Below, piece after piece: positions 52,801 through 60,430 of a DNA stretch of 64,000 nucleotides. Source of the stretch: Gammaproteobacteria bacterium 42_54_T18 (GTDB taxonomy: Bacteria > Pseudomonadota > Gammaproteobacteria > Pseudomonadales > Ketobacteraceae); assembly GCA_002163245.1 (NCBI GenBank), contig MAAL01000078.1, forward strand, positions 124,001 through 188,000. Reading direction: 5' to 3'. The translations under genes and the position numbers were made by a program. Every line of letters starts with the position of its first letter. Within the stretch, counting starts at the first letter, position 1. A model generated the notes under the pieces. It worked only from the letters and a program-made list of their open reading frames with translations, searched no databases and had not been told where the DNA came from.

Positions 52801-55800
52801 GCAATGATCTCTTCTGCAGTCGTCGTCTCATCGATGTTGTTATAGTCACGCTCCACGCTACCAGCTACGCCTTTGACGTAGGAATCAGTACGTTTTAAAG
52901 CATGAATCTTAGAAACTATATCTTGATAATCTTGCTCTTCCTGCAGGGTCATTCCCCAATGACCAATAGATTCATGAGCCAATGTTTTTAGTGTATCAAC
53001 ACGATCCTTCAGGTTGCTGGCAACTAGGAAAACAGTGCCATGAACGTACCAGCCTTTTGTTCCGGACGGGTCAAACTGCTCTTCAGCCAGGCCGATGACT
53101 TCGCTTGGGATATCGTGGTGCGTAGGATAAACAACAACTTTAGGCGCATTATTTCCCCACTTTAATGTTGTAGGGGCCAGCCAGGTTTCGACCTGCTCTT
53201 GATGCTTCTTGTATTCTTTATTAACGCGAGCCTTTAATACTCGTCGCTCAGCAAGGCTCTCAACTGCATGCTTAGGTTTGACAGGGCTCTTGCTTGGAGT
53301 TACATTATCAGTAAGCCCTACCTTGGAGCGAACCAGATATGGCAATTGTAGCTTGTTTCTCGTACTCCAAGGTTGGACTTTCTTCTTATCAGAATATCTC
53401 AGCAAGCCATCCTTAGCCCACCTATCCAACTGTTTTGCATTATTTTTCGGATAGAAGCTCGGCACAAAATTAACATCAATACGACCAATCTTCTTGTTTT
53501 TCTTGAGAATTATCAGCAATGGATTACCGTTCACCGTTTCTTCCGGAACGATAACCAATGAATTTTCTTGCGTATCAGAATCAAATACAAATACAGGGCT
53601 TTCAGATATCAACTCAGGCAGTCGCTTAATGAGATCCTGTTTCATTGAATGATCATAAAACAACTTATCGATGATAGAGCCGTTTGTAACTAATGGTAAT
53701 TGCTCAACACCTAATTCTACAAGGTAGCCCGGTGTCACTTTGGAAACGACAATTGGCAGCCGCTTATCTCTGTCCTCTGCAATAATATCATCTACAGCAT
53801 CTGTGTAGGCGTGTCGCGGTTTTGATTTGGACTTTGAAGAGAACCGAACAGGATCTTTTTTGTTTTCGCCAGCTTTTCGCTTGGGTTTTGTGATCTCTGT
53901 ATTCGCTGTTGTTTCCTCAATAACTTTGGGTTCTGCACTCTCAACACGAGATGAATCCAGTGACTTATCCTGATCATCAACCACCGTAAAATCTGCGTCC
54001 ATAACTTCGCTTTCTGTCGGTACATTATTGAACGAGATTTTGGAAGCTCGAGCTTTTTCTGTGTCTTCCCTTTTCCTGGCTTCGGGAGACGCAAGATACC
54101 CCTGTATTTCTTTTATGTAAGGGGCTACAAGTGCGTTATTTCTTTTTAAAATACCCTTGTAAACCTCTGGAGTCTCCCCGGTTTTCTCCGTCTCAATGGC
54201 AAAATCAGATTTTGACATTGATAGCTTCTTATTACGTGCATCCGTATGCTCTTTATTTACTCTGTATTCAGCACGAATTGCTCTTACAGATGAGAATTTT
54301 GCGGGGTCAAAAGCGTCACGCTTTAGTTTTTTTTTCGGCTTCTCTTTTTTTTTAATCAACTCTTTCTTGCTGGTAAAATCTGTTAGTGGCTTTGTAGTGT
54401 CAGCATCTTTAACCCACGCCTTAAACTCATTGACACTCATGGCTGTTACCGGACCAACTTTCCAGCCTCGATTATAGTTCTTTTTATAACCAGAAATTGC
54501 CTTAGCTTTATGAGTAAAGCCAAGCATGATTTTATGCTCATCAAATGAACCATCTTTATTTAATTGATCAATCACCCATACCTTTTGGCTTTCAGGGCTC
54601 TCACCAACAAATACATCAAGCGCATCACCATCAGCACCTTTTGTGCCGGTCAGGTCACCGTAGTGGCTATGTATTTCATTTTCCCATGCCGTGCCATCCG
54701 GATCAGTACCGGAGCGCTTAGAACCTTTTGGGTTCTCAATGGCAATAGCCATACCATGAACTACAACTCTACCCTTCTTATAATTGCCAGCTTCTTTTTG
54801 GCCATCAGTAGGTTCAGACAATTCATTGGTCGGAGAAGTCGCCGCTTCATTAGCAAGAGCGTCGATGTCAACAGCGCCGCTATCTTCTTGAGCCTGTTCT
54901 AATTCAGGCTGCTGCAATGAGTCCAGTTCAATTTGCGCCTGCTCTGGTGTGATCTCGCCGTACTCCAGTGCTTCAGCAATCTCTAATGATTCTTTGCTAC
55001 CAATTTCATCCGCAACCAAAAACAGGCTTTCATACTCTGATAATTCTTCTTGAGTGGCACCACGTTCAATCTGATCATAAAAGCCACGCCCACCAGGGTT
55101 GTTTTGCTTTTCCTCTTGCTTCGCAACAAACGCTTCGCGCTGTTCGTTGCCTTGCTCAACTCTCGCCCGATCAATATCCGATCTATCTACAAACCCACCT
55201 CTTGAATCGGCATAAACGGTAGAGTCAGACTGGAATGGTAATGCTGGAATATCTTCAACGACGTTGTTTTCTGTTTGCCCTGCAGCTTCACCTTCAGGAT
55301 TAACGACAAAATCAGGTCGTTCTGCATAGCCAATTTGAGGTGTACCAGGCAACGCGCCAGACATCAATTCACCTTCCATGGGGATTAGATTAGATGGACT
55401 CTGAATATTTGGCCTTTCTGGGGTTTGGTAATTGCTCTGCAAATCTTCCATCGATGCAGGGGCAATGCCTGACGTGTCAGTCCATTGCTGTTCTGCTGGA
55501 GCTTGGCCGTTCTGAGATCCAGCTTGATTAGGATCAAAACTACCGGGGCCGTTATAATCCTTTTGCAAGTTTTCTTGTGATTGTGCAGCAATGTTAGACG
55601 TATCTGTCCACTGTAAATTACTGCCCGTTAAGTTGGAGCTTTGCTGATCTATTGCTTGAGGGGCTTCACTTGGTTGAGGTTCAGGCTTACTCTCTTGCGT
55701 GACTTCATCAAGATCATAACCACCCGGCTTGTTAAGCTGGATAACTTCCTTTGTTGCCGCAACTGCCGTACCAGCACCACCACCGTAAATACCACCGGCT

Positions 55801-56774
55801 ACGGCTCCAGCCGCACCTCGATCAAGGGCCTCTATCACTGACATTTTTGCGTCAGTACCTAAGCGCTCACCAATATACTCGACAACACCCTCTTGGAAGA
55901 ATTCGGTTGCAGCTTCTTTTCCTCCTGCCACTCCGCCAGCTACAGCAACACGCTTCGCCGCTTTGGCAAAACCTGCTTTTATGGCTTCCTTTCCTAATAC
56001 TTCGGATCCAGCTTTAGTAATACCTTTAGCGCCAAATCTCTCCAGTAAAGCCGAGCCTAAAGCCGCTGGTGCAGCTTCAAGAATATCTTCCATTTCAGCC
56101 TTATCTTTGCCTTTGTTTTTTGCTCGTGCTTCACCTATTTCACCTGATCGAGCCGTAACATACAGAGGAAGAGATAATACTGAAGCGGCCATATCAGGTA
56201 TAGATTTCACACCTTGCTCTGTAGCGTAGAGCACCACCTCTTTCCATGCATCACCGCTAAAGGCATCGTTAGAAAACTCCTCCTTTACTTTCTCCCACGT
56301 ATGATTGGGAACGTATCCGACTTTGGCTTTTTTGAGATAATCACCAGCAACTTCAAGTGGCTGTTTAATATTTTGGCTTTCGCTGTACTCCTTAAACTCA
56401 GCTCCATTCATATAGCTAGGTAGCATATCGCCTTCTTTGAATGCGAAACCACCCAGCGGTATAGTTTCCTCAAGTGATCTAGAAATCGTGTCGCCAGTAG
56501 AAAGTAAATTGCCTACTAAGCCACTGCTACGCTCAACAGCTCCTCTTAGCATATTGGAATCAGGTACCGGCTGAACTCCGAGATTGCTTGTACGAGGCTG
56601 AAGCCCTGTCCTCTCATCAAATTTAACTTTTATTTCGCTTAAGAGTTCTTGTGGAGCATTGGGTGCAATATGCTTTTCAAAGAAACGATCACGAACTTGA
56701 ACTTTCATTCCTTGATCAAGCCCTTGAAAGCTAGGGGCTTGCGATATTTTATTCCAGTCGTCTACTGTGGCCAT
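49773..56774 (-). CDS. Giant PLxRFG-domain polyvalent virion protein
   Basis: 2333 residues. Residues about 665-800 (VHGMAIAIENPKGS, then WENEIHSHYGDLTGT, then DGDALDVFVGE) match the pyrophosphatase-like domain of phage polyvalent proteins. A zinc-protease-like HESIGH is at about residue 1267. The motif PLARFG is at about 1648, giving the family its name. Hydrophobic segments follow near 1830-1860 and 2030-2060 (LLGSLGATALIGGANALPLWWLFGLANL), and the C-terminal LPD38-type region is rich in aromatic and basic residues. Such proteins are carried in virions and are thought to enter the host with the DNA. A Gln/Pro-rich, disordered stretch lies at about 370-560. Confidence 0.85.
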   Translation of the reverse strand: MATVDDWNKISQAPSFQGLDQGMKVQVRDRFFEKHIAPNAPQELLSEIKVKFDERTGLQPRTSNLGVQPVPDSNMLRGAVERSSGLVGNLLSTGDTISRSLEETIPLGGFAFKEGDMLPSYMNGAEFKEYSESQNIKQPLEVAGDYLKKAKVGYVPNHTWEKVKEEFSNDAFSGDAWKEVVLYATEQGVKSIPDMAASVLSLPLYVTARSGEIGEARAKNKGKDKAEMEDILEAAPAALGSALLERFGAKGITKAGSEVLGKEAIKAGFAKAAKRVAVAGGVAGGKEAATEFFQEGVVEYIGERLGTDAKMSVIEALDRGAAGAVAGGIYGGGAGTAVAATKEVIQLNKPGGYDLDEVTQESKPEPQPSEAPQAIDQQSSNLTGSNLQWTDTSNIAAQSQENLQKDYNGPGSFDPNQAGSQNGQAPAEQQWTDTSGIAPASMEDLQSNYQTPERPNIQSPSNLIPMEGELMSGALPGTPQIGYAERPDFVVNPEGEAAGQTENNVVEDIPALPFQSDSTVYADSRGGFVDRSDIDRARVEQGNEQREAFVAKQEEKQNNPGGRGFYDQIERGATQEELSEYESLFLVADEIGSKESLEIAEALEYGEITPEQAQIELDSLQQPELEQAQEDSGAVDIDALANEAATSPTNELSEPTDGQKEAGNYKKGRVVVHGMAIAIENPKGSKRSGTDPDGTAWENEIHSHYGDLTGTKGADGDALDVFVGESPESQKVWVIDQLNKDGSFDEHKIMLGFTHKAKAISGYKKNYNRGWKVGPVTAMSVNEFKAWVKDADTTKPLTDFTSKKELIKKKEKPKKKLKRDAFDPAKFSSVRAIRAEYRVNKEHTDARNKKLSMSKSDFAIETEKTGETPEVYKGILKRNNALVAPYIKEIQGYLASPEARKREDTEKARASKISFNNVPTESEVMDADFTVVDDQDKSLDSSRVESAEPKVIEETTANTEITKPKRKAGENKKDPVRFSSKSKSKPRHAYTDAVDDIIAEDRDKRLPIVVSKVTPGYLVELGVEQLPLVTNGSIIDKLFYDHSMKQDLIKRLPELISESPVFVFDSDTQENSLVIVPEETVNGNPLLIILKKNKKIGRIDVNFVPSFYPKNNAKQLDRWAKDGLLRYSDKKKVQPWSTRNKLQLPYLVRSKVGLTDNVTPSKSPVKPKHAVESLAERRVLKARVNKEYKKHQEQVETWLAPTTLKWGNNAPKVVVYPTHHDIPSEVIGLAEEQFDPSGTKGWYVHGTVFLVASNLKDRVDTLKTLAHESIGHWGMTLQEEQDYQDIVSKIHALKRTDSYVKGVAGSVERDYNNIDETTTAEEIIARIAEDMVTGNPTSDAVSNVWKRLVGAVRKFLRKIFPLQFSRRDIEAMLANSERALRSSLKSTRKENTNKPLFSAAESIENVSPEIARKRLQDVLDESGAGAYDKVKGLLAGNSMVEAVKTGALKAVTLRQLGDLASKILPQINVYVDTVNKMLTRRNQMAEKAATIVEGWQKWAGKNRKVADKLHDLMHEATLAQVDPSENYVDMTDRLKERIGVVQDLIRSMSGDTSKRKKDLENEHIELRNDLAFEPQRKKHWDKLRPSWDALSPEAKETFIKVRNEYKYRHMNFKHILLKRVASAEINTQLKKEMLAKLRYDFETQELMGPYFPLARFGRYWVSTTDEKGEKVYLTFESEVEQKRVKGNLEKEGYKTKHGQMLDSTMQQDSASLGFVNDVVKIIEGGNVTDEASFEMSDAVYQLYLQSMPSRSMRHNFQHRKGVQGYSKNAIRAFADNMMKGAYQLARLEYQDDLSGQMEEMREEASKAGDNKKGAFYNEMLKRHEWVMNPTNSVIAQKLTALGFVWMLGVSPAAAMVNLTQTFVVALPVIGARYGALKTAKEMVKASKGFNIMDGAINPKHLTQGEKDAMQVWKDSGLIDGTRAHDLTGIAEHGGYNYSGAQEWAMRKVSWLFHRAEQFNREVTALSAYRLGIKKHGEGYHQKAIEEAEKLTWESHFDYGNTNRAPFMQSNAAKVALQFKQYSQNISYYLMRNLSASLNRGNWTLEERKIARRQLLGSLGATALIGGANALPLWWLFGLANLKWDDEDEPFDAREEFFVYLAEATGSKDAADKIMNGLGGAGVSGRVSLDGLWVRDSNRDLEGENLWSFYAKQIAGPTLGGILPQWFEGARKVSNGQYRRSIENFTPVFAKNISKSLRYYDEGALNLRGDELKSREDFSYAQLFTQGIGFSDSGVIKQYTENSAIKGAAEKIKKRRRWLITQYYMAWKDGDTAERKGVLKKIRRYNKHNPRFPISAGTLSRSMKTRARYSRESLNGINVNKRLRYLADEKDFVN

Positions 56775-56777
56775 CGT

Positions 56778-58088
56778 TTAAAATCCTAAAGAATTCAAAA
56801 ATTCGTCTGCTGAGGAGGGTGCTTGAGTATCTTGTTGAGGTGTGGCCTGCCCTTGAGGTGAAGCCTGTTGAGGCTGAGGGTTGCTTAGCATTGCCCTCAA
56901 ATTAGGCCCTCGATAATCAGGGTCACTTTCAGTCTTCTCATAAACGTCTTCGTTGGTAGGAGTAAACTTGTACCAGCGATCTGCCTTTTCTCTCTCCGAT
57001 TCAAGGACGGATTCCGCAGCTCTGCGTGATAGTAATTTACGGCGAGAATCAAGCAACTGGCGCTCTGTGGATGTTAGTAGCTCTGGATCCACTTGAGACT
57101 TCGCTATTGCCACTACAGTCTCATCATCAATGTAGTTTGTACCATCCGGATCCATAACCATTTGTTCGTCACGAGTCCCAATCATATCTGAGATCAAATT
57201 GTTAATAGCACCCAGCTTTTGTTTCTTAAGAAGTGTTGCAGACTTGGCATCTTCACGGGTTGCTCTACGATTATCGCTAGCAGCGTCAGCCTTCATGTTC
57301 AACTCGTGCTGTTGTTGATTAAGGGCCATACGATCAGGAACCGATAGGCCGCCAGTACGCTTTTGATTCGATGAAGCTGCAACCAGCGCATCAAACGCAC
57401 CGCGAAGCTGTTTTTGGTTTCGGATTTTATGCAACAATTGTTGGCCTTGGACCTGCTGCATCATTGAATCGTAAGAAATGACTTTTACGTAAGGATCACC
57501 TTTTTGGTCTGTGCTTCGCTTTTCAGTCATTGGCGAAGTGCGCCATTCGCCGTCCTCAGTCATGTTAGCCAACTCAAGCATTACGCCCTGACCATCTTTT
57601 GACGGAGCCATGCCCACAATTCGCTGATCTACAATCTTTCTTCCATCTGCCGTTTTTTGGCCAACTGCTTTTTTTATCACGCCTCCCCACATATTATTTG
57701 CTGCAGAGAGAACAGGCTGAGAATTGGGGTTGAGCTTGCCGGTAAAGGCTTTTCCAGCAATATCAAAATTCGTTGCGTAGTCATCGCGCATGAACGCTGC
57801 TGGGTTCTCTACACCCATCTTTTCGAAAATCCGGGAGAGATCTTCTGGCGCCAAAGAACCTCCAGCACCAAGCTTCCCTTTAACCCCCACACTGTAATCC
57901 CGCCACTCTTTGTCGGCCAGCCGACCCTCAGCTGCCTTAATGTTCAAGTTAGTCGCACGAAGATTTGTTTGGTGGCGCTCACCAGCTCGCCGGTCAGCAT
58001 TATCTGCACGTTGATTTGCATCGTTAGCGCGACCATTGGCATTCAATGCGGTAAAAGAGTTAACAAAATTACTATACGGTGTCGGCAT
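56778..58088 (-). CDS. Phage virion protein, helical, function unknown
   Basis: 436 residues, mostly helical, with N-terminal ANGRANDANQRADNADRRAGE repeats and Gln/Pro-rich ends (PQPQQASPQGQATPQQ). No enzyme motif is seen. Its place directly upstream of the giant virion protein gene, three bases apart, and the overlap with the next gene suggest an internal virion (ejection) protein. The start ATG at 58088 overlaps the stop of the upstream gene. Confidence 0.75.
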   Translation of the reverse strand: MPTPYSNFVNSFTALNANGRANDANQRADNADRRAGERHQTNLRATNLNIKAAEGRLADKEWRDYSVGVKGKLGAGGSLAPEDLSRIFEKMGVENPAAFMRDDYATNFDIAGKAFTGKLNPNSQPVLSAANNMWGGVIKKAVGQKTADGRKIVDQRIVGMAPSKDGQGVMLELANMTEDGEWRTSPMTEKRSTDQKGDPYVKVISYDSMMQQVQGQQLLHKIRNQKQLRGAFDALVAASSNQKRTGGLSVPDRMALNQQQHELNMKADAASDNRRATREDAKSATLLKKQKLGAINNLISDMIGTRDEQMVMDPDGTNYIDDETVVAIAKSQVDPELLTSTERQLLDSRRKLLSRRAAESVLESEREKADRWYKFTPTNEDVYEKTESDPDYRGPNLRAMLSNPQPQQASPQGQATPQQDTQAPSSADEFLNSLGF

Positions 58089-58333
58089 TACATGAATTCT
58101 CCAGCGACATATCCAACAACAGCACCAACGGCGGTACCTACGGGACCATAAGCAGAACCTATTGTGGCCCCTGCCATGGTTGCTGACATTTGCGTGCTTT
58201 TCTTCGCATTCTCATTATTCGTTTCAATTTGGTCGCTGGTCTGCTCACGCTGAGTTTCTTGCGATGCTGCGGTAGCCATACCGTCAGTGGCTTGTTGCTG
58301 GTAATTTCTTCCTAGCCCCATCAAATTAGACAT
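58088..58333 (-). CDS. Small Gly-zipper phage protein
   Basis: 81 residues. The N-terminal half is Gln-rich and helical; the C-terminal half (MAGATIGSAYGPVGTAVGAVVGYVAG) is a glycine-zipper membrane segment. Such proteins occur in phage ejection modules and might help form a pore. It overlaps both neighbours: by one base at its 3' end and eight at its 5' end. Function inferred from context only. Confidence 0.7.
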   Translation of the reverse strand: MSNLMGLGRNYQQQATDGMATAASQETQREQTSDQIETNNENAKKSTQMSATMAGATIGSAYGPVGTAVGAVVGYVAGEFM

Positions 58334-58754
58334 TTGTATTCCCCGTATTTACTTGTGCAGAGGTGGAGACGCTACCTGCCATTGATTGCATGTCTCGTTC
58401 TTTTTTCGCCAATCTAGTTAGGTTTTTGGCGTCAATTGTTGCCAGATTCTGGCTTAGATTTGTTTGGCGATTACTTGCATTCTTTTGCTCACCAGTTAGC
58501 TGAGTGCCGTACATTCTCATCTTTTGGTCAGACCCAACCTTTGCACTAGAAAAGCCAAGATTCACCGAGTTAACATTGCGAGATATTTGTTCACCCAATA
58601 ATTGCTCATTCCCAATGCTTTCAATTAACTTATCTTCAATAGGCACAAACCGAGCCTTGTAATCATTCCATTGCGCTCGTGATATTTTCCCGTAGGTGTC
58701 CGCAGCCCCACTATTGCCCCAGCTTGGGTCTACCAAAAACTCGCCGTAACCCAT
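58326..58754 (-). CDS. Phage virion protein, function unknown
   Basis: 142 residues, helical, beginning MGYGEFLVDPSWGNSGAADT. Rich in Asn, Gln and Ser with no recognised motif. It lies in the overlapping virion gene run, 19 bases after the 192-residue gene, and probably belongs to the ejection or head-tail complex. Confidence 0.7.
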   Translation of the reverse strand: MGYGEFLVDPSWGNSGAADTYGKISRAQWNDYKARFVPIEDKLIESIGNEQLLGEQISRNVNSVNLGFSSAKVGSDQKMRMYGTQLTGEQKNASNRQTNLSQNLATIDAKNLTRLAKKERDMQSMAGSVSTSAQVNTGNTNV

Positions 58755-58773
58755 ACTATGAATTCCCTATATC

Positions 58774-59352
58774 CTACGCTGCAGCACCTGCGGCGTTGTA
58801 ATCTGTCTTTGCTGGTGCATAGCTTTGTGCCGCATACGAAGCAACTCCGATTCCTGTACCGATGTTGTTCATTTTTGCTTGATACTTTTGACTATCATTA
58901 TGTGCGCTACTTAAGGCACCGTTTAAATTGATAGATGCATTTCGCGTCAAGTTATTGTGAGCATCTACTTGTTGGCCGTTGCCTGCTGCAATTATTGATT
59001 GAAGACCTGCAGCGTGACGATCTTCGGTTTGATTCCCTGACGCCACTAGATTCGAAGCCGTAACCTTTGACTTCTCTTTATATCGGCTATCAATTCTCGT
59101 GGCCAGATTCCCCCCTTGACCGGGACCAGCTGAAATAACAGGGGCGGCACCAAAAGCCGCACTGGTATCAGTATTTGCATACCCCGACGCTTTCTTAAAA
59201 TCAGCCTCTGTCATCTGGCTGTCTTTAATAAATATATCTTCCATGCCCTTTAGGTCAGTCTGATATCGGTTCCACTTTTCAGCTGAGACTGCAGCCAACT
59301 CTTTCTCGCCCCAGGTTTGTTCGATTTCGTTATCATCATCACCGCCACTCAT
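58774..59352 (-). CDS. Phage virion protein, function unknown
   Basis: 192 residues, Ala, Gln, Asn and Gly rich, with no domain I recognise. It begins MSGGDDDNEIEQTWGEKELA and ends YAPAKTDYNAAGAAA. The ATG overlaps the GNAT gene stop by four bases, so translation is coupled. Likely an internal virion protein by position. Confidence 0.7.
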   Translation of the reverse strand: MSGGDDDNEIEQTWGEKELAAVSAEKWNRYQTDLKGMEDIFIKDSQMTEADFKKASGYANTDTSAAFGAAPVISAGPGQGGNLATRIDSRYKEKSKVTASNLVASGNQTEDRHAAGLQSIIAAGNGQQVDAHNNLTRNASINLNGALSSAHNDSQKYQAKMNNIGTGIGVASYAAQSYAPAKTDYNAAGAAA

Positions 59353-59801
59353 ACTTTTGCCCTCATCGTAAAACCAAGCAGTTCAAATCCATTTTTCACA
59401 AGCATTCCCTTCGTTGCCTCATGATCAATATCGGCTCGCACTGTGACATGAGGGGTTGCTCCTAAAGACAATGCCCACGCTTTGTACTCACTCATAAGCA
59501 ATCCTGCAAACCCGTTACCCCTTGCTGAGCGTGAAACATAAAAGGCTCCATCGTGAGCCTCTAAGTCTGAGCCCCAAAGGGTTTTTGCTGTCCTTGCCAT
59601 TAAGAAACCAACAAGTTCGCCATCAATCACAGCCAGAAAAACAACATGCTTGCTGGAGTTGATATAGGAGATAAATGAAATCGCCACACTGTAAGCATCA
59701 AATTCAGTGTGCGCGAAGTTGGTTTGTTCTAAATAAAATTCATGCGCCAAAAGAATGAACGCATCAATATCACTTTCAGTGGCTTTTCTAATAATCGGCA
59801 T
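59349..59801 (-). CDS. GNAT-family N-acetyltransferase in the prophage
   Basis: 150 residues with the GNAT fold: motif A region FYVSRSARGNGFAGLLMSEYKAWA (acetyl-CoA-binding R/Q-x-x-G-x-G/A) and the preceding strand VDGELVGFLMARTAKTLWG. Its substrate is unknown; phages sometimes carry GNATs among virion genes. An AGG lies seven bases before the ATG, and an identical 25-bp element precedes it by 33 bases. It is the first gene of this virion sub-operon. Confidence 0.88.
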   Translation of the reverse strand: MPIIRKATESDIDAFILLAHEFYLEQTNFAHTEFDAYSVAISFISYINSSKHVVFLAVIDGELVGFLMARTAKTLWGSDLEAHDGAFYVSRSARGNGFAGLLMSEYKAWALSLGATPHVTVRADIDHEATKGMLVKNGFELLGFTMRAKV

Positions 59802-59834
59802 AATAAGACCTGAAGGGTACTAATTAGGCGACTA

Positions 59835-59859
59835 TTAAAAAAGCCAGTTAAATAGACAA
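59835..59859 (-). promoter_or_regulatory. Repeated 25-bp phage element upstream of the GNAT gene (copy 1)
   Basis: Identical to 63926-63950. On the minus strand it begins TTGTCTATTTAACTGG and ends in a T-rich tract. It lies 33 bases before the GNAT start, exactly as copy 2 lies 33 bases before the 63892 start. Most likely a promoter used by the phage late region. Confidence 0.65.
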
Positions 59860-59866
59860 GAACAAA

Positions 59867-60430
59867 TTAAGCATTTAATGGCCAATTTTCGTCGGCGATA
59901 TCTGCCTTAGTGATGTTTGGCAATTGAGATATCAGAAGGCCACAATGATAAAAAAGCCGATCAGAACGCTTGGCAATCTCAAGATCAATTTGAGCTTTCA
60001 CATCAGTAAGCTCTATTTTGGTTAAAAGCGAGACTGTATTATCGGCTGCAATCCAGCTTATTTTTCCATCCGCTATCGTCATAGATAAGTTATCCCACTG
60101 AGCTACAGCCCTTCCCATGCGTTCAAGAGACACCCTATCGACATCGTACGGAACTACGCCGACCACTAAAGAAGATAGCTCAAGCTTATCTCTCGCGGCT
60201 TTTATATCGCTTTCTGTTACGAGGGTTTCTGCAGACGTCTTTGCCCGTAAAAACGGGTTGGCGGGATCGGTATAATCACCCACGTATAACCCAGGCTCTG
60301 ACCACCCCTCAATAATTTCGCAACCTACAGGTAACGACCGTTCAGCCGCATCACTTGTTGTGTCTATGCAGCCAACAACTTCTTTGGTACTAACGTCAAC
60401 ATATGAGTATTTAGACATTTTCGGCATCAT
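59867..60430 (-). CDS. Tail-fibre-associated protein (DUF4376-like)
   Basis: About 187 residues. The C-terminal half (IKAARDKLELSSLVVGVVPYDVDRVSLERMGRAVAQWD, then ISWIAADNTVSLLTKIELTDVKAQID) resembles DUF4376, found at the end of phage tail-fibre genes. The N-terminal half is acidic with YTDPANPF. The start could be the GTG at 60433, the ATG at 60430 (AGG seven bases upstream) or the ATG at 60418. It overlaps the upstream tail gene by some 20 bases. Confidence 0.7.
   Translation of the reverse strand: MMPKMSKYSYVDVSTKEVVGCIDTTSDAAERSLPVGCEIIEGWSEPGLYVGDYTDPANPFLRAKTSAETLVTESDIKAARDKLELSSLVVGVVPYDVDRVSLERMGRAVAQWDNLSMTIADGKISWIAADNTVSLLTKIELTDVKAQIDLEIAKRSDRLFYHCGLLISQLPNITKADIADENWPLNA

Noticed and set aside
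50162-56423. Numerous open frames of 60-150 codons on the plus strand and in other frames inside the giant phage gene
   Set aside because: They overlap one long coherent minus-strand gene, have no ribosome binding sites and show low-complexity or biased composition.
59835-59859. T7-type phage promoter
   Set aside because: The repeated element does not contain the TATAGGGA-like 3' end of T7-family promoters, so I describe it only as a repeated candidate promoter.
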